Shown here in pieces: positions 42,173 to 51,300 of a DNA stretch of 64,000 nucleotides. The stretch is from Rhodococcus koreensis (lineage in GTDB: Bacteria; Actinomycetota; Actinomycetes; Mycobacteriales; Mycobacteriaceae). The stretch spans positions 124,001 to 188,000 of the forward strand of contig NZ_FNSV01000005.1 in assembly GCF_900105905.1 (NCBI RefSeq), in the 5' to 3' direction. Numbering within the stretch: position 1 is the stretch's first letter; each line of letters begins with the position of its first letter. Both the position numbers and the translations under genes were made by a program. Below the pieces are notes generated by a model. It did not search any database, was not told the DNA's origin, and was given only the letters and a program-made list of their open reading frames with translations.

Positions 42173-43441
42173 TCAGTTGGCCGACTGTGCGGGCAGTACC
42201 TTGCCGGTGCGCACCGTGAGGCCCGACAAACCGGAAGCCGCCGTATCCACGACCCATGTCGGCCGCTCAACGATCTCGAGGTCGGGCAAGCGGGAGAAAA
42301 ATATCGAGTAGAACTGTGACAGCTCGAGGCGGATCAGGTTGCGACCCAGGCACTTGTGGATGCCCTCACCGAAGGACAGGTAGTCATTCGGCGCGCGGCG
42401 GATGTCGAACTCCAGCGGGTTCTCGAACACGCGCTCGTCGCGGTTCGCTGACATGATCACGAGAGAGACCCAGTCTCCGGTGCGGATCAGCTTGCCCTGT
42501 AGTTCGAAGTCCTCGTTGGCCACACGGACCGTGCTGCGCGCGGGACTGGCGAAGCGGACCGTCTCGTCGACCGCCCCGAGCACAAGAGCCGGGTCATCGA
42601 GCATGGCTCGCCGCTGCTCCGAGTTCTCCACCAATTGCCACGCGCCGACACCGAGCGCAAGCCGGGTCGTGTCGAAACCGCCCAGGATCATCCCCACCAC
42701 CGGTGAACGGACCTCGCGGGGGCTGAGGAGTTCATGGTCCACCTTCATCTGGCCCATGATCGTCGCGAAGTCATCACGCGGATTCTTTCGGCGATCCATC
42801 GCGAGATTCCCGGCGTAGTCCAGGAGTTCGGCGTACGCATCGGAGAACGTCTTGAGTGGGTCGTTGTCGACGGTGAACCTGGGGTCGTTGAAAGCGGTGA
42901 TACGCATCGTGACGTTTTGCAGGTAGGACCACTCTTCCCGCGGAATGCCCAGGAGGGTACCGATCACCATGGTCGGCAGCTTGGCCGCGACATCCTCCAT
43001 GAACTCGAATTCGGAGTTCTCGGCGATGTCGTCGACGATCTCGTTGACGTAGCGGGCAATGTCAGAGCCAAGTCTCTTGACCGCAGGGACACTGAAGTGC
43101 TTGTTCAGCGGCCGACGGTACATCGCGTGGACCGGATCATCCAGGTAGTCGAGGCGGGTGTCGAGGCCCAGCTCGATCCGACGCTCAGCCGTCGTCCGAG
43201 TAGCTGCGCGCGGCATGCGTGCGCCCTCCCGACTACTCAGCAGCTGGGCGTTCTGGAAGCACCACTTCACATCCTCGTGCCGCGTGACGGCCCAGAACGG
43301 TCGGGGGTAGTTGGGCGCTTCGACGAGACGGACCGGGTCCTCATCACGGAGTTGCCGAAAGCCCTCCAGGAAGTCCAGGTTCGAATACCAAGCCGGTTCC
43401 ATGATCGATGCGTCGATGCTTCGCAAGTCCGTGGCAATCAT
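42173..43441 (-). CDS. Cytochrome P450
   Basis: A 422-residue soluble bacterial P450. The I-helix motif GGFDTTR replaces the common A-G-x-D-T-T, the K-helix reads ETVR, and the haem-binding loop FGEGIHKCLGRN gives the axial Cys at about residue 364. With the adjacent ferredoxin and reductase it forms a full three-component system for C-H hydroxylation. Substrate unknown; the surroundings suggest a terpenoid or alicyclic compound. First gene of the P450-ferredoxin-reductase-HtaA operon. Confidence 0.95.
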   Translation of the reverse strand: MIATDLRSIDASIMEPAWYSNLDFLEGFRQLRDEDPVRLVEAPNYPRPFWAVTRHEDVKWCFQNAQLLSSREGARMPRAATRTTAERRIELGLDTRLDYLDDPVHAMYRRPLNKHFSVPAVKRLGSDIARYVNEIVDDIAENSEFEFMEDVAAKLPTMVIGTLLGIPREEWSYLQNVTMRITAFNDPRFTVDNDPLKTFSDAYAELLDYAGNLAMDRRKNPRDDFATIMGQMKVDHELLSPREVRSPVVGMILGGFDTTRLALGVGAWQLVENSEQRRAMLDDPALVLGAVDETVRFASPARSTVRVANEDFELQGKLIRTGDWVSLVIMSANRDERVFENPLEFDIRRAPNDYLSFGEGIHKCLGRNLIRLELSQFYSIFFSRLPDLEIVERPTWVVDTAASGLSGLTVRTGKVLPAQSAN

Positions 43442-43556
43442 GCCTGTGTCTCCTTGTGATTGGACTTCGGTGCGCCAGCGCTACCCGCTGCAGGGTAGGC
43501 GGCGTCAGTCTCAGTATTCACGAAGTGTACAGATTGCTAATTTTCTTGTAAACAGC

Positions 43557-44942
43557 TCATTTATCAACACTCGGTTGGGTCCCAGGTCTAACGCAGGGAA
43601 TGAGAAGAGCGCATATAGTCGCGCACAGCATGAGCCCAGCAATGACAAGAAATCCCAGGACGTACGCCTGTTCCGCGGGATAGCCGGCCACCACGGCCTG
43701 AGACGCGATGATTGCCGGGACGACAGCCGCCCCGATCGCGCCGCCGAGGGCGCGCAAGGTCGTGTTGATACCCACGGCAACCCCGCTCTGCTCCGCGGGA
43801 ACAGCGGCAAAGATCAAGGGCGTGAGGCAGGCGAACATGAACCCCATTCCGGCGCCCATGAGTCCGTTTGCCACGATGACGTCCACTCTCGATGCGTGGT
43901 TGAACGCCATGAGCGCCATCGAGCCCGACGCAGCGAGGCATCCGGCCACGACGAGCGCCTTGGCGCCGACGCTGCGTGCCAGTTCACCTGCGACGAATCC
44001 CCCCACGAATGACATCACCGGGTGCGCGAGGATAAGCAGACTCGCCCCTGTCGCTCCAACTCCGAACCCTGAGCCCACCGACGAGGGGGGCGCCTGCAGG
44101 AATTGCGGCAGGAATGCGAAGCCTCCGTAAAGGGCGGCGCCGGCGGTGAGCCCGATGAGGTTCGTCTGCCACATCCCGCGCGAACGCACCAACGCGGTAT
44201 CGACGAGTGGCTGCGCAGCACGGCTCTCACACACCCACCAGACCCCGAACACGACCACGCTGGTGCCGCACAGCCCGACGACGCGAACGGAGCCCCAACC
44301 CCAGTTGGGCGCCCGGCTGGCCGCGATCAGGAACGGGACGAGCCACGCCGTGAGCAGTACGGCCGGCAGAATGGGCAACTGCCCCGGCGAACGGACCGGA
44401 GAGGAAGGAACAGTGAGGGCCGCACCGATCGCCGCCACTCCGAGGACGAGGCCCGGAAGCAGGAACAGCCACAGATAGCCGAGACAGTCCACCAGCGGAC
44501 CTGCCACGACCATCCCGAGGCCTGCCCCGCCAGCGAGCAAAGCCGACAATGTTGCTGTCGCGCTTGCCATCCGCTCAGGGGAGCACTCGTCGCGCAGTAT
44601 CCCGAAGGACAGGGGCACGACGCCCGCACCCGCCGCAGCGATCACTCGTGCCGCGATCATCACGGAGAGGTTGGGCGCAATGGCCGACGCGATCGAGCCG
44701 ATGGCCAACAGGCCCAGCGACATGACGAGCAACCGGTTCTTGCCGTAAATGTCGCCGAGCCGTCCCACGATCGGCGTGGAAACCGTGGCACAGAGCAGGA
44801 ACGCAGTCAGGACCCAGGTTACCGAGTGCTGATCGGTCCCGACCTCCGCAGCGATCCGCGGGAGCGTCGGCACGACAGCCGATTGCAGCATCGCGAACGC
44901 CGCAGCCCCGGTGGCGAGAATCGAGAAGGTGAGCCTGCTCAT
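43557..44942 (-). CDS. MFS transporter (DHA2-like)
   Basis: A 461-residue membrane protein with about 13-14 hydrophobic helices. GRLGDIYGKNR between helices 2 and 3 is the MFS loop, and RVIAAAGAGVVPLS fits motif B of drug/proton antiporters. Its ATG overlaps the esterase stop by 4 bp, so export or import may be tied to the ester-hydrolysis product (inference). Confidence 0.88.
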   Translation of the reverse strand: MSRLTFSILATGAAAFAMLQSAVVPTLPRIAAEVGTDQHSVTWVLTAFLLCATVSTPIVGRLGDIYGKNRLLVMSLGLLAIGSIASAIAPNLSVMIAARVIAAAGAGVVPLSFGILRDECSPERMASATATLSALLAGGAGLGMVVAGPLVDCLGYLWLFLLPGLVLGVAAIGAALTVPSSPVRSPGQLPILPAVLLTAWLVPFLIAASRAPNWGWGSVRVVGLCGTSVVVFGVWWVCESRAAQPLVDTALVRSRGMWQTNLIGLTAGAALYGGFAFLPQFLQAPPSSVGSGFGVGATGASLLILAHPVMSFVGGFVAGELARSVGAKALVVAGCLAASGSMALMAFNHASRVDVIVANGLMGAGMGFMFACLTPLIFAAVPAEQSGVAVGINTTLRALGGAIGAAVVPAIIASQAVVAGYPAEQAYVLGFLVIAGLMLCATICALLIPCVRPGTQPSVDK

Positions 44943-46108
44943 CGCCCCTGAATTCGGGCAAGAATCTCGCTCACTGCCTCGGCGATTGCCGCGAAGGGGT
45001 GCTCACCAGTGACCGTGTCGTCGGTGAAGAGGCGGTTGTGGGTGATTCCGACCGAGTAGCCCTTGTCCACGTCGGCAAAGCCGATGGAGTTGCCCAGCCC
45101 AGCGTGACACAGGACGCCCGGCCCGTCGCCCAGCAAGGTCCCACCATGCCAAAGTCCCCCGGCACCCATGGGTGGCGACCAGCGGTTTCCCCCGACGAGA
45201 ACCATGTCCGGGATATTGCTCATGGCGCGCGGCTCGAGCATCGCGCGTACTCGTTCCGGCGACAAGAGACGATGGTCGTCGAGTTCACCGTCGTTCGCGA
45301 GAACGGCAAAGAGGCGCGCAACGCTTCGTGCCGACGCGATGCCGCCGGTTCCGGGCAGACAGGCCTGCCAGACATCGTGCCGGTTGTGGACAGGGGCGTC
45401 GAGCGCCACCGCGTCGGGCTTGGCGGCCAAACTGGCCTCGGTGGCGCCCTCGATGAGGACACCGCCCGGGCCGGCGAGGTCGGAGACCAGCACCCCCACT
45501 CGCGCGAGGTCCTCTGAGCGGACCCCGAGCCAGAAGTCCATGATGCCCACCGGTTCCATGACTTCCTCGCGGACGAAATCGGCGAAGGGTCGGTGCTGTG
45601 GGTCGGTACGGCGTACTGCCTCGCCGACCAGCCAGCCGAAGACGATCGCTTGGTAGGTGTTGGCTGTGCCGGGCGGGTAGTAGGGCTTGAACTCCTGGAT
45701 CTCGCGGATCATCCAATCCCAGTCGCACATCAACTCAGGCGTGACGTTCGCTGGCATCTGCGGGATTCCCGACTGATGAGCGAGCACGTGGGCCAGGGTG
45801 ATGGTGTCTTTGCCGTGACGACCGAACTCTGGCCAGTACGTCGCCATTGGCGCATCGGGATCGATGAGACCACGTTCGATCTGGACGTGGGCTGCAAGCG
45901 CCGTGGCCGCCTTGGTGACCGAGAACACCGGGAAGATCGTTCGCTCGTCAACAGGCCGGCCGGTGTCGTCGGCGACACCACCCCACGCCTCGGCCACCAG
46001 GTTGTTGCCGACCATTACCGCAACCTGGATCCCTCGTTCCCCCAGTTCGAGGGAGCGTGCGATCGCGGCGTCCAGCATGCCATCATCGTCGTACGACTGG
46101 TGACCCAT
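44939..46108 (-). CDS. Beta-lactamase-fold serine esterase (EstB-like)
   Basis: A 389-residue serine hydrolase of the class C beta-lactamase / esterase group. The nucleophile motif SVTK (S-x-x-K, about residue 64) is in FPVFSVTKAATAL, a Tyr follows in NTYQAIVFGWL, and the third motif is HAG in CHAGLGNSIGF. No signal peptide, so intracellular esterase rather than antibiotic resistance. In a BVMO-rich cluster it could hydrolyse the esters formed (inference). 25 bp after the SDR gene. Confidence 0.88.
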   Translation of the reverse strand: MGHQSYDDDGMLDAAIARSLELGERGIQVAVMVGNNLVAEAWGGVADDTGRPVDERTIFPVFSVTKAATALAAHVQIERGLIDPDAPMATYWPEFGRHGKDTITLAHVLAHQSGIPQMPANVTPELMCDWDWMIREIQEFKPYYPPGTANTYQAIVFGWLVGEAVRRTDPQHRPFADFVREEVMEPVGIMDFWLGVRSEDLARVGVLVSDLAGPGGVLIEGATEASLAAKPDAVALDAPVHNRHDVWQACLPGTGGIASARSVARLFAVLANDGELDDHRLLSPERVRAMLEPRAMSNIPDMVLVGGNRWSPPMGAGGLWHGGTLLGDGPGVLCHAGLGNSIGFADVDKGYSVGITHNRLFTDDTVTGEHPFAAIAEAVSEILARIQGR

Positions 46109-46133
46109 GCGTGGTGTCTCTCTGTTTGACCCG

Positions 46134-46904
46134 TCAGTCCCGCAGGTTGAGGCCGCCGTCTACGTTCCAGCACTGGCCGTTGACCCACTCTCCGTCGCTC
46201 GAGAGCAGGAAGGTCACCGCAGCGGCAATGTCGGCGGGTTCTCCCAGACGGGTGTGCCGGATCAGGCTGAGAACCTCCTTGTGGACGGCAGTGTGGCCCA
46301 TCCGCTTCTGGGTCTCGCCCATCACCATCCCCGGCGAGACGCTGTTGCAGCGGATGCCCTGCTTACCCCATACGGTTGCGACGTGGCGCGTCAGGGTGTT
46401 GACGCCACCCTTGGACGCCGAATAGGCGACGCGATTCGGCAACCCGAAGAAGGCCGCACCCGAGGAGGTGTTCACGATGGCACCGGAACCCGCCTCCAGC
46501 ATGTAGGGAATTACGGCCTTTGTGGTGCGGGCGTAGCCGAACAGGTTGACGTCGAGCACGCGCTTCCAGACATCCATGTCAGTGTCGAGGACGGTGAGGT
46601 CGTTCTCGAAGACCGAAGGGGTCATCTCGGCCCCGACGTTGAACAACCCGTCCACACCGCCCATGAACTCGGCCGACTGCTTGATGAACGAGTTGACCGA
46701 GTCGTCGTCAGAGAGGTCGAACTGGATCGCAGTCGCCCGGCCGCCGTTCGATTCGATGTCCTTGACGGTCTCCTTTGCGCGCTCGAGGTTGACGTCACCG
46801 ATGGCTACCGTTGCACCGGCTGCGGCCAGTCGGTGGGCGGTTTCTGCACCGATCCCGGTAGCCCCGCCTGCCACGGCGATCCGCTTATCGACCAGCCCGT
46901 TCAT
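46134..46904 (-). CDS. SDR-family dehydrogenase
   Basis: A 256-residue SDR. GGATGIGAET near residue 13, NTSSGAAFFG and the catalytic YSASK are intact. The N-N-A-G motif that stabilises the central sheet is FNVGAE here, an unusual change. Leads an operon with the esterase and the MFS transporter. Two candidate operators lie just upstream. Confidence 0.88.
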   Translation of the reverse strand: MNGLVDKRIAVAGGATGIGAETAHRLAAAGATVAIGDVNLERAKETVKDIESNGGRATAIQFDLSDDDSVNSFIKQSAEFMGGVDGLFNVGAEMTPSVFENDLTVLDTDMDVWKRVLDVNLFGYARTTKAVIPYMLEAGSGAIVNTSSGAAFFGLPNRVAYSASKGGVNTLTRHVATVWGKQGIRCNSVSPGMVMGETQKRMGHTAVHKEVLSLIRHTRLGEPADIAAAVTFLLSSDGEWVNGQCWNVDGGLNLRD

Positions 46905-46925
46905 GAAACCTCCCGCGTGTTGAGT

Positions 46926-46944
46926 TGATCCGTAACTCGGATCA
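46926..46944. promoter_or_regulatory. Perfect inverted repeat upstream of the SDR operon
   Basis: TGATCCG-TAACT-CGGATCA, 7-bp arms, 22 bp before the SDR start. It has the TGATC-N9-GATNA layout of the sites at 16738 and 25901. TTGCATTGCGTAA (46982-46994), related to 35640-35652, lies 38 bp further upstream. Confidence 0.45.
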
Positions 46945-47033
46945 TCGTTGCTGATAGTTTGGTGCTTGGCAATACAGAACTTTGCATTGCGTAAAAAAGT
47001 TGCCTAACGGAACATCGTGACGAGTCCCGGCAG

Positions 47034-48029
47034 TCATTCCTGCGGCGGCGCGAATCTCAGGTAGCTGGACTCCGCCCGCGGAGGCTTCTCAACAAACTCG
47101 AGACGGATTCCGTCCGGATCACGCAGAGACAGGACCTTGCGCTCGCCGTAGTCAGGACCGAAGTTCCACACCTCGGGTGGCCCCGCAATCCCGGGGGCTT
47201 GGCCGATCGCCGGCACGGTTTGCAACAACGCGTGGACTGCATCGATGTCGTCGACCTCGAAGCCGATGCGCGAGATTCCGAGGTGGTGAGCCTCTTCATA
47301 GACCGTCGATGTCTCCGGCGACGGCGGAGGGAAGAGCGGTTGTGTCATGTCGATGCTCAGCCGATTGTCACCACGTGCAGCAAACATGTGACTCGACCAC
47401 TGCGCCCGGTCGGAACCAGGGCCCTGCGAGGCAGGTAACGGTCTGTCTGTGAAGACGTCAAGGTGGTGGTCAAGGCCCAGGTAATCACGATAGAACGTCG
47501 TCGAACGGTCGCCGTCCGTCGCCACTGCGTTGACGTGCACCCAGTGGTCATAGCGAGCCGATTTCACCGGATCCGGATAGAAGGACAGCACCATCCCGTC
47601 GGGATCGGTGAATGTGACGTAGTCGCGGACGATCTTCTCGTTCGTCAGCTCGACGCCCATCGCTGCCAACTGCGCGACCCGCTTCTCGGCGGGAACTTTG
47701 GTCCCGAACCCGAGCTTCGCGATCCCAACGTGCCAGAACACCGGATAGGGCTTGCCCACGGGGCGAGGAGTCTTCCACTCGACGAGGTGAACCTGACCGG
47801 GGCGACCGGCAGTGCCGTCATCCAGGACGTATCCCTCGAATTCGCCACTGTCGATGCCCAAAGCAGCGAACCGCTGGGAGGGAGCTCTGAGTCGCGAGAC
47901 AGTGCGGAGCGGGGTGGTTGCCTCATAGAACTCCCGAGATCGCTCCGCGTCGCTCACATTCACCACGACGTGGGAGAGCCGAAGAATACGGTGCCCCAGG
48001 GCGATTCCGCCCGCTTGCTCTTCGTTCAT
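47034..48029 (-). CDS. Two-domain VOC (extradiol dioxygenase-like) protein
   Basis: A 331-residue protein with two vicinal-oxygen-chelate domains. The first begins RLSHVVVNVSDAERSREFY, and the second YDHWVHVNAVATDGDRSTTFYRDYLGL. The arrangement resembles type I extradiol dioxygenases. Metal ligands could be a His of the second module (VHVNAV), a His of EEAHHLG and the Glu in IRLEFVE. Ring-cleaving activity is possible but unproven. A start further upstream is open but lacks support; the ATG at 48027-48029 is chosen. Confidence 0.8.
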   Translation of the reverse strand: MNEEQAGGIALGHRILRLSHVVVNVSDAERSREFYEATTPLRTVSRLRAPSQRFAALGIDSGEFEGYVLDDGTAGRPGQVHLVEWKTPRPVGKPYPVFWHVGIAKLGFGTKVPAEKRVAQLAAMGVELTNEKIVRDYVTFTDPDGMVLSFYPDPVKSARYDHWVHVNAVATDGDRSTTFYRDYLGLDHHLDVFTDRPLPASQGPGSDRAQWSSHMFAARGDNRLSIDMTQPLFPPPSPETSTVYEEAHHLGISRIGFEVDDIDAVHALLQTVPAIGQAPGIAGPPEVWNFGPDYGERKVLSLRDPDGIRLEFVEKPPRAESSYLRFAPPQE

Positions 48030-48386
48030 GAAACCACTCTCTGCTAATTGATACACAGAGTGCACATTAGCGAACTGTCCTCGCAGAAACACTGTTCCGT
48101 CAAAACTGTCCCAGCTGCGGTCGAACGACGCAGCGCACCCGTCGAGCCACTGAAACGGCCCGAGGCTCGCCCGCCGGAGCGATCTCTCATCCTCGCGCGG
48201 CGAGGCGAATGCCCGCCGCTCGCACCTGACAGCGATATCCTGAGAGCGCATCATCGAGATGATGATTGGACGTGATGTGCTCAGGACGTTCCAGACCACA
48301 TGGTGCGCTCGTCGCAACCCGCCCCCCGGCAGCGCTCATGGCCGCTTAACGTCAACGTAAGTGCGGGGCGTGCGGAATCGAAGCTG
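48030..48386. promoter_or_regulatory. Divergent regulatory region with GCTAAT/ATTAGC repeat
   Basis: About 360 bp between the VOC protein and the kinase-regulator. GCTAAT (48043-48048) and ATTAGC (48066-48071) form a perfect inverted repeat with a 17-base spacer, starting 14 bp from the VOC start. No other gene is apparent. Confidence 0.4.
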
Positions 48387-51300
48387 ATGGCCGAGAACGA
48401 TCCTCCCCCGACACAGCGCTACGCGGTCGCCACGGTCACCGCAGAGTTGGAAGCCGCCGGGTTGGACGACGCCCACGAGATCGGGCGGGGTGGGTTCGGC
48501 GTTGTCTATCGGTGCAGACAGGAGGCCCTGGATCGCACTGTGGCCGTCAAAATCCTCACGGCCGACCTCGACGAGGAGAATCTGGCACGCTTCTTCCGCG
48601 AGCAGCGTTCGATGGGCCGGTTGACCGGACACCCCAACATTGTCAATGTCCTCCAGGTCGGTGCCACCGCCAGCGGTCGCCCCTTCATCGTCATGCAGTA
48701 CTACCCCCGAGGTTCGCTGGACATGCAGATCCGCCGACACGGGGCGTTGCCGCTCCAAGAAGCCCTGCGGGTCGGCGTGAAAATGGCCGGCGGCCTCGAC
48801 ACCACCCATCGGCTCGGGATCTTGCATCGCGACATCAAACCCGCGAACATTCTGCTCACCGACTACGGTGAACCCGCGCTGACAGACTTCGGCATCGCCC
48901 ACATTTCCGGCGGATTCGTGACCGCCACAGGCACGGTGACCGGGTCACCGGCATACACGGCGCCGGAGGTACTCAAGGGCGACCCACCGACCCCTTCCTC
49001 GGACCTCTATAGCGTCGGTGCGACACTGTTCTGCGCTCTCACCGGCCATGCGGCGTTCGAACGCCGCAGCGGCGAGCACATCATTGCGCAATTCTTACGC
49101 TTCACCGCTGAACCCGTCCCGGACCTGCGCACCCAGCGCATACCCGACGACCTTGCCGCGATCGTCGAACGTGCCATGTCCGACAGTCCGCAGAACAGGC
49201 AGACCTCCGCCGCGGCGATCGGCAACGAGCTTCGAGAAATCCAAGCCCGGCTCGGGTTCGCAGTCGACGCGATGGTTCTCCAGTCAGCGCCTGGTGAGGC
49301 GCTCGCGGAGCCGAACAATGACTACGCGAATCCTGGCCCCACTGGGGGTACTCCAGTTGGTCGAAAACCCTTCGCACTACCGCTCAAGAAGGGTTCAAGA
49401 GGAAACCTTCCCGTGGAACTCACCAGCTTCATCGGTCGCAGAAAAGAGCTGGCCGAGGCAAAAAAACGGCTCTCGGAATCCCATTTGGTGACGTTGACCG
49501 GAATTGGTGGTGTGGGCAAGACGCGGCTCGCGCTGAGGACCGCCACCACCGTGCAACGCGGCTTTGCTGACGGTGTATGGCTGGTCGAGTTGGGCGATCT
49601 CTCTGACGAGACGTTGTTGATCGACGTGGTGGCGGTGGCGCTGGGTTTACGGGAACAGTCGTCGAGGCCGATGGACGAGGTGCTACTGGAGTTCCTTGCC
49701 CCGCGCGAACTGCTGCTGGTCCTCGACAACTGTGAGCGACTGGTGAACGCGGTAGCGAGCCTCGCTGAGAGACTGCTGCGCAGCAGTCCTGGACTGCGGA
49801 TTCTCGCCACGAGCCGCGAGTCCCTCGGCATCGGTGGCGAAATGACGCTGCGAGTACCGCCGCTCGTCGTGCCCGACCCCGACCAGCCCTCACTGCGGGG
49901 CTTACCCCAGTACGACTCGGTGTCATTGTTCACTGAACGGGCCACCGCAACAGTTCCTACCTTCACACTGACCGATGACAACAAGACCACTGTGGCCCTG
50001 ATCTGCCAACGACTCGATGGGTTGCCGTTGCCGATCGAGTTGGCGGCCGCGCGATTACGCGCGATGTCCGCCGAGCAAATTCTGCACCGGCTGACCGACC
50101 GCTACGCCCTCCTCACCCGTGGCAACAGGAGTGCACCGATGCGGCAACAGACACTGCGGTGGTGCATCGACTGGAGTCACGACTTATGCACACCCCAGGA
50201 GCAGCTGGTGTGGGCACGGCTGTCCGTTTTCGCCGGCAGCTTCGAACTGGACGCGGCCGAACAGATATGCGGTATCGACCTGGCACCGGACGAACTCCTG
50301 GACGCATTGGCCTCACTGGTGGACAAATCGATACTGATCCGGGAGGAACATGGCACGGTTGTGCGATTCCGGCTACTCGACACCCTGCGTGAGTACGCCG
50401 CCGAGAAGGCAGAGCAGCACAGCGATCGATCGGAACTTCTACGGCGGCATCGAGACTGGTACCTGCAGTTGGCGCTCGACGCTGAGACCGAGTGGATCAG
50501 TCCACGGCAACTGGAGTGGATCGCCAGGCTTCAGCGGGAACAGCCGAATCTTCGGGAGGCGCTGGACTTCTGCCTCGTCGACGATCCGATCAAAGGGCTG
50601 CGCATGTCTGCGGCACTGTTCCTGTTCTGGAATTCTCGCGGCTTGTTGGGCGAGGGACGGCGCTGGCTCGATCAACTCCTGTCCCGCGATTCCGGTCACC
50701 CGACCATCGAGCGGATCAGGGCACTGTGCGCGGACAGCGTCCTCGCCGAGATCCAGCACGACCTGGAGACGGGGGCGGCACGTGTCGCAGAAGCACGAAC
50801 TCTCGCCAACCAGTCTGCAAACCCGGTAGCAAATGCACTCATAGTGCATGCCGAAGGCCTCCTGGCGCTCTTCAGTGGTGCCCTCACAGACGCATGCCTT
50901 CGCCTCGAGAAAGCCCTCGAGTTGTTCAGTCGGCTGGGTGACCACGCGCTGCAGATCGGCATTCTCGATGAGCTCGGTTTGGCATACGAGCAACTGGGTA
51001 GGTGGGACAAGGCCATCGCATGCCACAGCCAGCTGTTGGTGACTACGGAAGCACTTGGAGATTCCGTGTACCGGTCATACGCGCTGCGGGCGATGGCCGT
51101 CGCAGTCTGGAAACAGGGCGATCGCGCCCGCTCCCTCCGACTGCTCGAGCAGGCCCTGCAACTGACGCGGCAGGTCGATGATCCACTTACCGCTGCTTTG
51201 TGCCTCGAGGCGATGGCGTGGGTCGCGGGTGAGGACCGCGATCCGAAAGGCGCGGTCGTCCTCATGGGGGCCGCGGAATCATTGCGGGAATCGGTGGGCA

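Noticed and set aside
44939..46108. Beta-lactamase resistance gene
   Set aside because: It has S-x-x-K but no signal peptide, and HAG in the third motif is typical of esterases.
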